Of a stretch of 64,000 nucleotides of DNA, positions 9,632-19,218 are shown piece by piece. Location of the stretch: contig NZ_JABSQR010000012.1 of NCBI RefSeq assembly GCF_013215705.1, positions 86,415-150,414 on the forward strand, written 5' to 3'. The notes under the pieces were generated by a model that saw nothing but the letters and a program-made list of their open reading frames with translations, had not been told where the DNA came from and did not search any database. Position 1 is the first letter of the stretch. The number at the start of each line of letters is the position of its first letter. The position numbers and the translations under genes are program-made. Source of the stretch: Moritella sp. GTDB taxonomy: Bacteria; Pseudomonadota; Gammaproteobacteria; Enterobacterales; Moritellaceae.

Positions 9632-9701
9632 AATTTTTAATTTTTAATTTTTAATCTTTAATCTTTAATCTTTAATCTTTAATCTTTAATCTTTAATCTT
9701 T
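9632..9701. repeat. Heptanucleotide tandem repeat, 10 copies
   Basis: Three perfect copies of AATTTTT (9632-9652) followed by seven perfect copies of AATCTTT (9653-9701). The array covers the last codons and stop of the wzy gene (9686 onward) and the whole spacer to the next gene's ribosome-binding site. Each minus-strand unit contains TAA in one frame, so copy-number change would keep Wzy terminated nearby but alter spacer length. Confidence 0.95.
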
Positions 9702-10876
9702 ATAAAATTATTTTGAACGGCCAACCAAATCATCAACAAACAATCTCCCAGTACTCTTGAGAATAAATAAGAACCTTTCATATTTGCTATAGACATTGCA
9801 ATGAAAATAAAAATAATAAGTGTTTTTTCAGTTCTCGTATCCATTTTTACAAAAGTACCGATAAAAAGGTAAAAGTAAAGTGCGATATACAGTAATGTTG
9901 TAAATACTCCACTATACCACGTGATTCTAAAAATACTAACATCAGAGTTAACAGGGGATAGATCATTAGGAAGTGATGTACCTAGCAACATAGTCTTATC
10001 ATCACTAGGTAACTGATAATGATTTTCCATCAAATCAGATGTTGAATTATCATGAAATGACCCACTTTCAATATAGTTATTTACATTAGCAAACATTTTA
10101 TTAATTGTGCCTGAAAAGAATTCATTATCAGTAGCACTTAAGTAACCAAATAATAAGAATATAACAGTAGCAGGGACTATTACATAAAATATCTTATTCA
10201 TTTTTAACATCAAATATAAATAATATAACATTCCAAAAAAAATAAACATATACATCGACGTTCTCGATGTTATAAAACAAGTAAAGCCTACAATAAAAAA
10301 CAGAAGTAAAAAATGTATTTTTCTTTTAAAATAATAAAGATAAATTGATATTAGAGATCCAATAAATGAAAGCATACCTGAAATTGGATAACCAGCCATC
10401 AAACCAGGTTTACGGTATGGTGTTAGTGCATTTTCACCGGTATTAGGATTAAGAAGGAATGAATCAGTAACACCAGTCATATGAAATATATATTGAAGAT
10501 AGATCACAACTGCATTAATTGTCGCTGATAATAGAATTATTTTAAAAATTTCAATCATAGTTATTTGTGATACCTGTATTATTACAGACATCAAAAATAA
10601 TATTAATACAACCCTTGGTGGTTTAAACATGAATTGAGGGTCTATCGCATACCCTCCGTGAATAAAAAACAAGATTATGGTTAAAGCCCATAGAAATATA
10701 AAAATTAAAACAAAATAGATTACTTCCTTAGAAAAAACAACCAATGAACATTTATGTCCATACTTTATAACACAAAAAACAAATCCTATTAGCAGAGATA
10801 AAAATGAAAAATCCATTCCGCCTACATTCGGAAAAATAACAAATCCGACTAAAAATAAAGAAGTTACAATTTTCAC
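9686..10876 (-). CDS. wzy: Wzy-type polysaccharide polymerase
   Basis: A 396-residue, very hydrophobic inner-membrane protein with about ten predicted helices and one large hydrophilic loop (roughly residues 255-310, around NNYIESGSFHDNSTSD), the layout of O-antigen/capsule polymerases that join repeat units on the periplasmic side. No close family motif is needed or expected; Wzy proteins are recognised by topology and context with Wzx and glycosyltransferases. The start is GTG at 10876, overlapping the TGA of the acyltransferase gene as GTGA. The C-terminus (KIKD) and stop codon lie inside the heptamer repeat array. An O-antigen ligase-like role is the main alternative. Confidence 0.8.
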   Translation of the reverse strand: MKIVTSLFLVGFVIFPNVGGMDFSFLSLLIGFVFCVIKYGHKCSLVVFSKEVIYFVLIFIFLWALTIILFFIHGGYAIDPQFMFKPPRVVLILFLMSVIIQVSQITMIEIFKIILLSATINAVVIYLQYIFHMTGVTDSFLLNPNTGENALTPYRKPGLMAGYPISGMLSFIGSLISIYLYYFKRKIHFLLLFFIVGFTCFITSRTSMYMFIFFGMLYYLYLMLKMNKIFYVIVPATVIFLLFGYLSATDNEFFSGTINKMFANVNNYIESGSFHDNSTSDLMENHYQLPSDDKTMLLGTSLPNDLSPVNSDVSIFRITWYSGVFTTLLYIALYFYLFIGTFVKMDTRTEKTLIIFIFIAMSIANMKGSYLFSRVLGDCLLMIWLAVQNNFIKIKD

Positions 10877-11985
10877 CTAATAATCCTATAAAAAACATTT
10901 TTAAATGATAATATTTTATCTCTTCCTAGAATTTCTATGTATTTATTAGATAAAACTGACATAAATAATATTATACAAACAAGAAATATAATAAAAACAT
11001 TATTAGTAATCACACCACCTAAATCGAGATACTTTATTCCATTATAATATACACTGAGGTTTTCACCTGATAATTTCTCAACAACGCTAATAGCAAAACT
11101 ACTTGTTTGTAAAATGAAAGCATGCAACATATAAACAGAAAAAGACAAACTTCCTAATTTAACAAATAATTTATTCCTCAATACATTTGAAATTAAACCT
11201 TTTTCTTTAGAAAAGATAAGAACTATCATAGCAAAAAGTAAATAAGAAATTAATTCTCTATAAATAAAATGATTAGAAACAACATAGAACAACGTAATTA
11301 GTAAGAAAGCCTCAAGAACATTTGTAGTCATTGGTTTTAATATCAAATTTTGAGAGCAAGTAAATACTTTATATGTTAAAGCTCCAACAAAAAAACCAAT
11401 AATACCTCGTAGTGCTTCATTAGGAATAATGGATATATCATAAATAATAAATGATAAAAATGGTAATAAAAACCATGTAAGTAATCTTAATTTAATTGTC
11501 ATTTGTAATGTAAAGAAAAATATTAAATACAAGTAAAATTCAACACTTATACTCCAAGATGGATAATTGAAGCTTTCGTGAGGGAATACCTCTAACCAAG
11601 ATTGCAGCAATAATAGGTTTGGTATAATATTATCCAAAGAATTCACCCCAGAAAATGGTTCATTATTAAATGAAAAACCATATTTAGTAGCAATAACCTT
11701 GAATAATTCCATCATAAAAAAAAGAAAAAATGTGAATAAATGTAACGGATAAACTCTTGCGAATCTAGAAACAAAAAAGTCTCCAAATGAATTGCAAATA
11801 TTTACTCCATATCGGTGTGTTAAAACAAACCCACTTAATACAAAAAAGAAATCAACTAAAATAGCGCTTCCCCTAAAAAAGTCGATTTCAGAAAACCCAC
11901 CCGATATATGCATATGAAACAGTGCTACAGATAAAGCACATAACCCACGAAAACTATCCAAAACTAAAAATCTTTTATATTTCAT
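10873..11985 (-). CDS. Acyltransferase 3 family membrane protein (OafA/YrhL-like)
   Basis: A 370-residue multi-spanning inner-membrane acyltransferase that would add acetyl or another acyl group to a polysaccharide sugar. The family start is clear: LDSFRGLCALSVALFHMH with the conserved Arg and His, then FFFVLSGFVLTHRYG, both in the first 60 residues. About ten hydrophobic helices follow. It lacks the extra C-terminal SGNH domain of some OafA proteins. It overlaps wzy by four bases. Upstream (11986-12788) lies a decayed IS, so its promoter may be local or read-through from Wzx side. The modified sugar is unknown. Confidence 0.88.
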   Translation of the reverse strand: MKYKRFLVLDSFRGLCALSVALFHMHISGGFSEIDFFRGSAILVDFFFVLSGFVLTHRYGVNICNSFGDFFVSRFARVYPLHLFTFFLFFMMELFKVIATKYGFSFNNEPFSGVNSLDNIIPNLLLLQSWLEVFPHESFNYPSWSISVEFYLYLIFFFTLQMTIKLRLLTWFLLPFLSFIIYDISIIPNEALRGIIGFFVGALTYKVFTCSQNLILKPMTTNVLEAFLLITLFYVVSNHFIYRELISYLLFAMIVLIFSKEKGLISNVLRNKLFVKLGSLSFSVYMLHAFILQTSSFAISVVEKLSGENLSVYYNGIKYLDLGGVITNNVFIIFLVCIILFMSVLSNKYIEILGRDKILSFKNVFYRIIR

Positions 11986-12219
11986 ATACTTCCTATTACT
12001 TTTTCAGACACCTAAACCAATGTTTTTGATTAATTGTATGATCAATGTTTTACAATTAATTTTCAACACTTCTGAATAGTGTTGGAGCATTCTTCAAATT
12101 ATTATTTTAAGTGCCTTAATAGCTTTTTCGAGAATGTCCATGTTCCCAATATTCAAACCTAACGTTGAAGTAGGCTGTGACATGACTTGATATCATACGA
12201 GCCATCAATCAATATTTTT

Positions 12220-12668
12220 TTATACATCTCTTCAAAGATTGAATAATGTGAAAATCACTTCATTATTAGCAAAGTTAACTAAGGATATTTCAGCGACTAT
12301 AATATCATGCTTCTTGTTATCGAGAGCTAAGTGTAAATTACGCCAAGTACGGCGTTCTTCTTTGTCGTGTTTATAGGTTTTATATTCCCTTTATTGCTAG
12401 CTTTTAGGCCACTAGAATCAACGTCTGCATATACGACAGGTGAAAGCTCCGAATGTTCGCAGTAACACATTGAATGCACTATTGACAATCAGGGCGGTTT
12501 CAATGGCCATATCAGAGTAAATATAATCTCTACAACTATGCCATGATGTCCAGTACAGCACCAAGATTGAATCGTTACTCATCAATCCCGAAAGTCAGTA
12601 TCCCCTAAATTAACAAATACCTTCTTATACAGGGACCAATTGATAATTTTACGTTTAGATTTATCCAT
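12220..12668 (-). pseudogene. Heavily decayed IS903-group transposase
   Basis: The minus strand starting at the ATG 12668 reads MDKSKRKIINWSLYKKVFVN and then meets a stop. Shifted frames continue with recognisable IS903-type pieces: MAIETALIVNSAF-like, a DVDSSGLKASNKG-like segment and RRTWRNLHLALDNKKHDI. The order and spacing match the transposase at 4640-5534, but with many stops and frameshifts. It is a separate, older and more diverged copy. The left boundary is approximate and I could not fix the inverted repeats. Confidence 0.7.
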
Positions 12669-12739
12669 AATGATATTTCTTATAATGCATTAAATTATCA
12701 GATTACACTAACAGCCCAATGTTCTATTTTTTAATTCAT

Positions 12740-12772
12740 ATAATTAGATGATAATTAGATGATAATTAGATG
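12740..12772. repeat. 11-bp tandem repeat, three copies
   Basis: Three perfect copies of ATAATTAGATG, 16 bases past the stop of the glycosyltransferase gene that ends at 12789. Confidence 0.9.
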
Positions 12773-12788
12773 AATTAAAAATTTATAT

Positions 12789-13778
12789 CTAACTTAGCAA
12801 ATCCTTAAAAACATTATCCCAATCGTTTGCTCTAGTATTATGTCCCCAGTCTCTATGTATATCTATACGAATATTATTCGATAACTTATTAAGAAGTTCT
12901 TTATTATCATATAGTTCAATTATTTTTTCAGATATTGCTTCGATATTTCTATCTACAAATAATCCATTTTGATAATCTTTAATTATCTCACTCGCAAAAC
13001 CTGTGTCAGTTGATATTGTTGGTATACCACAGGCTCCAGCATCAATAATAAAACCAGGGCCAGCATCTCCGATAGATGCATTTACCATTAAATCAACATT
13101 ACTATAAAAAAGAGGAAGAGTTTTCATACTTCCACTCTGTCTCGTTATAAGTTTTATGTTTGGCCTTTTGGACTGGGCCAATTTAACAGCAGGCTCCACA
13201 AAATCAAAAAAACCTTTAAAGTTTCGATTAGGGTTACCAGTCCAACAAACATTAAAATCTAAGCTTTCTTTTTTATTAGATAATGGTTTAAATAGTTTAG
13301 TATCCGTAGCACCCGTTGCATAATAAACTGACTTGTAAAATTTTGAGTAGTAGTTAAAAATATTTTTATTACCTGCAATAATTCCATTCGTAGGTTCAAT
13401 GTACCTTTCGATGAATTCTTTTTCATTGCCGTTAAAATCTACTGTTTTACCTGGTGGAAATGATTCAGTAAATATACCTTTCACTTGATAATCGAATGAA
13501 ATTTTCATATCAAGTATTTCAGGAATAAACCACCATAAATATACTACAATATCATAATGTAAATTTTTATTATAATTTTCGTATATTTTTGCTTTTATCT
13601 TTCTTAAAGGCTGCTTTATTTTATAATCAAAATTTTGTAACTCCTTTTTTTTATGGTAATGAGCATAAATCTTATAAAAATTGTATTTATGGCCTAGTTC
13701 TTCTATTATATAATTAGCCATGTGATCATATGCCCAATTAGGCTTATCTGCGATCAATAATATATTAGGCTTGTTCAT
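12789..13778 (-). CDS. Glycosyltransferase family 4-like
   Basis: A 329-residue protein starting NKPNILLIADKPNWAYDHMA, a GT-B type first strand with an acceptor-binding loop. The C-terminal half has FNVCWTGNPNRNFKGFFDFV, then the sugar-nucleotide segment ASIGDAGPGFIIDAGACGIP with TDTGFASEII. The usual E-x7-E first Glu appears replaced (GDAGPGFIIDAGACG), so it is a divergent member. The start overlaps the wzx stop by four bases (ATGA), indicating coupling. It is short of a typical GT4 by about 40 residues. The donor is unknown. Confidence 0.8.
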   Translation of the reverse strand: MNKPNILLIADKPNWAYDHMANYIIEELGHKYNFYKIYAHYHKKKELQNFDYKIKQPLRKIKAKIYENYNKNLHYDIVVYLWWFIPEILDMKISFDYQVKGIFTESFPPGKTVDFNGNEKEFIERYIEPTNGIIAGNKNIFNYYSKFYKSVYYATGATDTKLFKPLSNKKESLDFNVCWTGNPNRNFKGFFDFVEPAVKLAQSKRPNIKLITRQSGSMKTLPLFYSNVDLMVNASIGDAGPGFIIDAGACGIPTISTDTGFASEIIKDYQNGLFVDRNIEAISEKIIELYDNKELLNKLSNNIRIDIHRDWGHNTRANDWDNVFKDLLS

Positions 13779-15247
13779 ATTAACGCTCTCAATTTTTTCG
13801 GGATTATTTTAACCACTACAGAGTACTCTTGATCATTAAGAAATGTTGACTTCATCAATAATACTGCAGCATATAAAGACAATGGTAAAAAAATGATACT
13901 ATATATTATTTTATTTATATCATTTAACATTAGAGATATTGACAATAAAAACACAACGTACAAAAAAACTTTTATATCAATGAAGTTAAATTCAATTCGT
14001 TTTTTGTATATTTTGTTAATAACAATCCAAAAAGATAGGACTGTCAAAAAAGTACTAGTCAGATTACCGATACCAATTACAAACTGTCCATATTCATGAT
14101 AAGTAAGAATAATGAAAATATTTATTGCCGATAACAAATTCAACTTAAATACTAAATCAGATCTTTTTATTATATTTAAAAGTAGCAAATTCACATCAAA
14201 AAATGAAAGAAAAAAAACATTACCAAAAATAAACAGACTTAACACATAGCTATTTTCAACATATATATCGCCAAATGCTAAACCAATTACAGTTTTATAC
14301 ATAAATATAGAATAAATAATGGCCGGCACTAAATATATTACATTTATTTTAGATAATAAATTCAAACCGTCAAATATGATGTTATCGTCACCTGTTTTAT
14401 TATATTTCCTGACATATTGGGGTACGATAAATCCACTAAAAACTTTGCTTGGAGTAAATGTTCTTATAACATTTGGTATTATCAATGCCATAGAGTAATA
14501 AGATACTTCAGTAAAACCAAATAAATATGACACTAAAATTATAGTTACTGCATTATCTCTTAAATAATTAACAATAGTAAATCCATAATTATTCCAAGCA
14601 TGTCGATAAACCATTTTTGAATTTATATTTGTGACACATTTTTCTCTAACAACACTTGGGTAAACAAATAACACACCAGAAAATAAAATAAGAAATTCTA
14701 TTGCTGCAGACAATGTATAATAAAAGACATATTTTTCAAAATTAACGTCTCTCATTAAAACAGCATACATAACAATACCAAACTGAATTACATATATTCC
14801 AATCCTAAAATACGTTAACATCAATCTTTTTGAAAAAGAACACAATATACTTTCTGAAAAAAAATATTTAAAAAAATTAAATATTATAATTAGAAATAAA
14901 CACGTAATATTTATTTGGTTGTTTATTTTTATAAGACCATTTTCATATAGCAATAACATCACTAATATGGAAATAAAAAGAACTATCACGTGAATAACTG
15001 AAAAAATTAACAATTGACCATTAATCTTACCATACTCTCCCCTTGACAAATATTCTGGTATAAATCTAATGTTGGAAAAATTAAAACCTAACATAGCAAA
15101 TAAAATAAACGTTGCAGAAAAACTCAACATATACTTATATAAACCATACTCAGAAGCATCAAAATTATTGACAAGAATATAAGTTGTAAACAAGCCAAAA
15201 AAAACTTGTAACATCCTTTCTAAATATATTATTACTAACTCTTTCAC
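13775..15247 (-). CDS. wzx: Wzx-type polysaccharide flippase
   Basis: A 490-residue inner-membrane protein of the MOP exporter superfamily with about 12-14 hydrophobic helices. The N-terminus FFGLFTTYILVNNFDASEYG followed by YKYMLSFSATFILFAMLGF is typical of Wzx/polysaccharide biosynthesis C proteins (conserved Glu-Tyr-Gly after the first helix). It would move undecaprenyl-linked repeat units across the membrane for Wzy to polymerise. The downstream glycosyltransferase overlaps it by four bases. The 240-bp upstream spacer (15248-15487) is AT-rich with a weak hairpin at 15391-15408 and no clear promoter. Confidence 0.9.
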   Translation of the reverse strand: MKELVIIYLERMLQVFFGLFTTYILVNNFDASEYGLYKYMLSFSATFILFAMLGFNFSNIRFIPEYLSRGEYGKINGQLLIFSVIHVIVLFISILVMLLLYENGLIKINNQINITCLFLIIIFNFFKYFFSESILCSFSKRLMLTYFRIGIYVIQFGIVMYAVLMRDVNFEKYVFYYTLSAAIEFLILFSGVLFVYPSVVREKCVTNINSKMVYRHAWNNYGFTIVNYLRDNAVTIILVSYLFGFTEVSYYSMALIIPNVIRTFTPSKVFSGFIVPQYVRKYNKTGDDNIIFDGLNLLSKINVIYLVPAIIYSIFMYKTVIGLAFGDIYVENSYVLSLFIFGNVFFLSFFDVNLLLLNIIKRSDLVFKLNLLSAINIFIILTYHEYGQFVIGIGNLTSTFLTVLSFWIVINKIYKKRIEFNFIDIKVFLYVVFLLSISLMLNDINKIIYSIIFLPLSLYAAVLLMKSTFLNDQEYSVVVKIIPKKLRALI

Positions 15248-15487
15248 TATAATACCAAAATTATTTATATGATCTTAATGATCTTAAAAATTACTACATA
15301 CTCATATAATTACGTCATGAAATATACGAAAGTAAATATATAAAATTACATAATTCCTATTGATAATACTCAGCTAAGTATATTTACAGAGACTGAATTA
15401 TTTCAGTCAATAAAAATAATTTTAATTATCAAGTCTAAAAATAGAAATTATATACAATAAATAATTACATTATATATTGTAATCAAT

Positions 15488-16063
15488 TTATTTATTATTT
15501 TTCTCATCAAGTAAATACTCATTTTCTTTTATCAAACAGCCTTTTCTTCGCTTTACTAATTTTTGTAATGGATTTCCGCCATAAATAAACCAAGAAGAAC
15601 AAGACCCTTTGACTAAGCTTAGAGCTCCGATTGCGACTCCTTCACTAATATCAGCACCAGGAAGAACAATACTGCCTGCACCGATAATAGCGTGACGTCC
15701 AATAATTACATTTTTATGTTCCACTTTTGTATAATTTTGCGGTACAGTTGGATTCGTCATAGCATGACCTAAATAATCATCTGATGATGAATATATTGAT
15801 ACTCTAGATGACACACCTGAAAAGTCGCCAAGTTCGATACGAGCTTGACCTATTAATGAGGAAAAACACGCGATATGAACATTTCGACCTAAAATAATCC
15901 CCTCTTCGCCAGCTGAGATTACACAAAAATCATCAATTCTGACATTATCTCCAAGGACTATATTTTGAGGGTTATATATTGATACTTTATTTGATACTTT
16001 AACATTAACGCCTACTTTTTTTAATCCAAGGTTATAAAGTTCACTTCTCGAATAAAACCCCAT
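15488..16063 (-). CDS. Left-handed beta-helix O-acetyltransferase
   Basis: A 191-residue hexapeptide-repeat acyltransferase of the maltose/galactoside O-acetyltransferase type, cytoplasmic and acetyl-CoA dependent. Repeats are visible as VKVSNKVSIYNPQNIVLGDN, IILGRNVHIACFSSL and, near the C-terminus, VIIGRHAIIGAGSIVLPGAD with EGVAIGALSLV. The conserved WFIYGGNPLQKL end is typical of the WbbJ/LacA group. It would acetylate a sugar nucleotide or lipid-linked sugar; next to the VioA-like aminotransferase a role in acetylating an amino sugar (VioB-like) is possible, but the C-terminal signature fits O-acetyltransferases better. Confidence 0.85.
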   Translation of the reverse strand: MGFYSRSELYNLGLKKVGVNVKVSNKVSIYNPQNIVLGDNVRIDDFCVISAGEEGIILGRNVHIACFSSLIGQARIELGDFSGVSSRVSIYSSSDDYLGHAMTNPTVPQNYTKVEHKNVIIGRHAIIGAGSIVLPGADISEGVAIGALSLVKGSCSSWFIYGGNPLQKLVKRRKGCLIKENEYLLDEKNNK

Positions 16064-16169
16064 ATTATCCTCCTTATATTTAAAATACTCTTATTGAAAA
16101 CAATTCATATTCACACTTGGGCAAGATTATGAAGATCCACTGTCACTAAGGACTCGCGATAGGTAATCG

Positions 16170-17077
16170 TTATGTCTTCCTACCTTTATTTTTTTCTTTT
16201 ACTCCCGCTTTAAACGATTTATCTTCGTTCATACCTACATCGAGCAGATAGTGCCGTTGTAGTTAGATAGACCAATGTGAAGGCGTTGCTTCTAACAGCT
16301 CTTTCGCATTGAATTTCACTTAACCAATTTAATATTTATCGCAATATATCGAGGCACTGCATCACCAACTTACCCTATCTCTAGGTACCGATAATTTGGC
16401 CAGTATAATGTCGCTAAGCACTGAAGTATCTTGTGTTACGTTTCTGTTCGCCTGAGCACTTTTCTTTAATACTGCAGTATCGACACCAAGCAATTCAAAA
16501 CTAAAGTAATCATTAAGGCTTGTTTAGTCGACCTTGGGCATCTTTAACAATTAAAATGTACTCTACATTCTTTGATAAGATCTTATTTTTACAGCTAATT
16601 GCATCCATTGTGATTAAACAACCACCAATATTCAACAAGTTAAGTCATTCAGTGATAGCCGTTATCTAGTTAAACTTTTCAGCCTAAACTAACACTACTC
16701 TATTCGCTGCACTAAAGGCGATAGACATGTGGTTCAAGCCTTTGCGCTTTGATTTATCGTTTTTCCATCGATATGTAGTCTCCTTTGCTGACGTCGGACA
16801 CTTTTCATCCACGTAGCAAAAAAAACTGTAAAATCTCACCTGATATCATTAAAATAACACGCGTAATAGTATCCTGAACCGGAATAGCATTTTCAAAATC
16901 ATCGTACTTTTTTAACCATTCAAGATGATCGATTCTTAAACCTTCAATCTATTCCCAATTTTCAGCTCCACCAATCACAGTTATAATTGTCAAAAAAATA
17001 TCTAATAGCTTTTGGTTTATTTTCCAAGCTTGGCATCGATTGATAATTGGCTCAAAAGGCCTAAATCCGTTCACTTT
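16170..17077 (-). pseudogene. Decayed ISAs1-family transposase
   Basis: Pieces of an ISAs1 (H-repeat-associated, DDE) transposase read in shifting frames on the minus strand. They include LLDIFLTIITVIGGAENW and WLKKYDDFENAIPVQDTI near the N-terminal end, a MDGKTINQSKRKGLNHMSI-like centre, and an intact tail DKSFKAGVKEKNKGRKT ending at the stop 16170-16172. Many stops and frameshifts lie between. Length and domain order fit a full-length element, so this is in-place decay and not a fragment. The N-terminal limit is approximate. Confidence 0.72.
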
Positions 17078-17107
17078 TGTTACTCCCAAATGAGAGTACA
17101 GAACTGG

Positions 17108-17131
17108 CAATATTATTAATTAATAATATTG
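17108..17131. repeat. 24-bp perfect AT-rich palindrome
   Basis: Perfect inverted repeat centred between 17119 and 17120, made only of A and T apart from the outermost C/G pair. It lies about 100 bases past the stop of the aminotransferase gene and may be a terminator stem or the end of the adjacent relic IS. Confidence 0.8.
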
Positions 17132-17232
17132 TCTAAAATGATTCACTTAGATTAATGCTTCCCCCTTTGAAGCCCTTGCCACATAAGGGTATTATGATCT
17201 TACTCTGGATATTAATCACTTTACTTTAGAAG

Positions 17233-18348
17233 TTAGGCTATATCTTTTTCAAGCTCTACGTTATTCAGCCCTACAGATATCGATTCTTTAATTATTTTAG
17301 ATATCACAACAACCTGCATTTCACTTAAGCTTGTGTATAAGGGTAAACAAAGGATTCTTGATGATATATCCCTAGAACAATCACAACTGACTTGCGGTTG
17401 TAGATATTTAATGGTGTCTAAACTCGGATGAAAATATCGTCTAGGATGAACATTAATCAACTTTAATTTTTCTAGTATATCTAAAACTTGTTTTTCATTC
17501 TTTAATAATACCGGCATATAAGAAACACTTTCAGTACTTTTTGAATTCGTTATCTGAAAATCGACGAAGCCATTAAGTTCCGATTTATAGATTTCAATTA
17601 ACTTTCGTTGTTGTTCTGTAATATAATCTATATCATCAAGAACACATAGACCCATCGCAGCTTCAAATTCATTCATTTTAGCATTAGTACCGACGTCACC
17701 AATTCTATCACTGCTTACAATTCCAAAATTAATTAACTCCCTTACTTTGTCTGCTACATCATCATCGTTAGTGATAACAGCACCACCTTCGATAGAATGA
17801 AACAATTTTGTAGCATGGAAACTAACGGTACTAATATCGCCATAATTAAATATACTTTTATTATTATATCTAATACCAAATGCATGAGCGGCATCGTAAA
17901 TAACTTTTAGCTTATGCTTATCAGCTATTGCTTGTATTTTTTCTACTTCACACGCATTGCCAAATACATGTACTGGTAATATTGCTGATGTTTCAGATGT
18001 TATTTTCTGTTCAATAAGTTCAGGTACAATGTTAAATGTTTCTTTATTTATATCCGCAAAAATAGGGGTTAAACCTTCCCACACTAAAGTGCTTGTAGTT
18101 GCAATAAAACTAAAAGGTGTTGTAATAACTTCTCCCTTCAATTTCATTGCCTTATAGGCTAACTGCAGCGCTAATGACCCATTGGCTACAAGAATAAGAT
18201 TCTTAACTCCTAAATGTTCTTTCAAGCGTTGCTCTAACTCTTGTACCAGAAAACCATTATTTGTTAACCAGCCCGACTCATAAATACGATCAACATATTT
18301 TTTATACTTATCTATAGGAGGCAAATAAGCTTTGGTTACTGGAATCAT
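17233..18348 (-). CDS. DegT/DnrJ/EryC1-type sugar aminotransferase, VioA-like
   Basis: A 371-residue PLP-dependent nucleotide-sugar aminotransferase. Family features are the N-terminal [17 protein letters not shown], the cofactor loop with [14 protein letters not shown], the aspartate in [10 protein letters not shown] (about 145-155), and the PLP-lysine in [18 protein letters not shown] (about residue 180). It resembles VioA, which makes dTDP-4-amino-4,6-dideoxyglucose, and it directly follows rmlA with a four-base ATGA overlap. With rmlB and rmlA present but no rmlC or rmlD, use of the shared 4-keto-6-deoxy intermediate is the natural reading. A 3-amino product (QdtB/FdtB-like) is less likely because no ketoisomerase gene is present. 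Confidence 0.85.
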   Translation of the reverse strand: MIPVTKAYLPPIDKYKKYVDRIYESGWLTNNGFLVQELEQRLKEHLGVKNLILVANGSLALQLAYKAMKLKGEVITTPFSFIATTSTLVWEGLTPIFADINKETFNIVPELIEQKITSETSAILPVHVFGNACEVEKIQAIADKHKLKVIYDAAHAFGIRYNNKSIFNYGDISTVSFHATKLFHSIEGGAVITNDDDVADKVRELINFGIVSSDRIGDVGTNAKMNEFEAAMGLCVLDDIDYITEQQRKLIEIYKSELNGFVDFQITNSKSTESVSYMPVLLKNEKQVLDILEKLKLINVHPRRYFHPSLDTIKYLQPQVSCDCSRDISSRILCLPLYTSLSEMQVVVISKIIKESISVGLNNVELEKDIA

Positions 18349-19217
18349 GATGTTTCCTCAACTAGGCTTAATAAATATTTACCATAGCTATTTTTACTCA
18401 TTAATTTGCCACTTTTAATAATTTCACTACATGTTAGCCAACCATTTCTAAAAGCAATCTCTTCTAAACAGGCAATTTTGTACCCTTGACGTTTTTCTAT
18501 TGTTTCTACAAATTGAGCAGCTTCCAATAAACTTTCATATGTACCAGTATCTAGCCAAGCAAATCCGCGACCTAACATTTCAACATTTAACATGTTTCGC
18601 TCCAGATACATTTGATTAATGCTAGTTATCTCAAGTTCCCCTCTTTCTGATGGTTTAACTTCTTTAGCAAATTTTATAACTTGATTGTCATAGAAATAAA
18701 GCCCTGTCACTGCATAATGACTTTTGGGATGTTTTGGTTTTTCTTCAATAGACAATACTCTACGGTTTTCATCAAATTCAACTACTCCAAAACGCTCTGG
18801 ATCTTTCACTTGATAACCAAAAACTGTCGCACCATATTCCCGCTGTGTTGCAGCAATTAGTTTTGGGCTAAATGTCTGACCATAAAAAATATTATCGCCA
18901 AGAAGTAAGCAAACACTTTCCTCACCAATAAACTTTTCACCAATAATGAATGCTTGCGCTAGACCTTCTGGTTTTTCCTGTACAGCATATTCAAGCTGAA
19001 TGCCATACTGGCTACCATCTCCCAATAAACGTTTAAAGCTTTCATTATCTTCAGGAGTTGTAATAATTAATATCTCACGAATCCCCGCCAGCATTAAAAC
19101 TGAAAGTGGGTAATAAATCATCGGTTTATCATAAACGGGAAGTAGTTGCTTAGAAACACCCATTGTTATTGGATATAATCTAGAACCAGAACCTCCAGCA
19201 AGAATAATTCCTTTCAT
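18345..19217 (-). CDS. rmlA: Glucose-1-phosphate thymidylyltransferase
   Basis: Cytoplasmic enzyme joining dTTP and glucose-1-phosphate to make dTDP-glucose. At 290 residues it has the normal RmlA length. The nucleotide-binding signature [11 protein letters not shown] is at residues 8-18 and includes the catalytic Arg; [20 protein letters not shown] follows, and the product-loop sequence LLGDNIFYG is near residue 110. It lies one base after rmlB and overlaps the VioA-like gene, so the three form a tightly coupled unit. The product goes to RmlB. Confidence 0.96.
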   Translation of the reverse strand: MKGIILAGGSGSRLYPITMGVSKQLLPVYDKPMIYYPLSVLMLAGIREILIITTPEDNESFKRLLGDGSQYGIQLEYAVQEKPEGLAQAFIIGEKFIGEESVCLLLGDNIFYGQTFSPKLIAATQREYGATVFGYQVKDPERFGVVEFDENRRVLSIEEKPKHPKSHYAVTGLYFYDNQVIKFAKEVKPSERGELEITSINQMYLERNMLNVEMLGRGFAWLDTGTYESLLEAAQFVETIEKRQGYKIACLEEIAFRNGWLTCSEIIKSGKLMSKNSYGKYLLSLVEETS

Positions 19218-19218
19218 C

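Larger units (their letters stand above)
11986..12788. other. 803-bp gap filled by decayed IS and a short tandem repeat
   Basis: No intact gene. The right two-thirds is the degraded IS903-like transposase (12220-12668). The left part (11986-12219) shows no recognisable coding sequence. An 11-bp tandem repeat ends the gap at 12740-12772. Confidence 0.7.
16064..17232. other. 1.2-kb gap occupied by a decayed ISAs1-family element
   Basis: No intact gene. Most of the stretch is the transposase relic at 16170-17077. A 24-bp perfect palindrome lies at 17108-17131. Nothing else is recognised. Confidence 0.75.

Noticed and set aside
9632..9701. Heptamer array as a CRISPR or phase-variable coding repeat
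   Set aside because: Units are contiguous without spacers, and the array lies at and past the stop codon, so it cannot switch a reading frame on or off.
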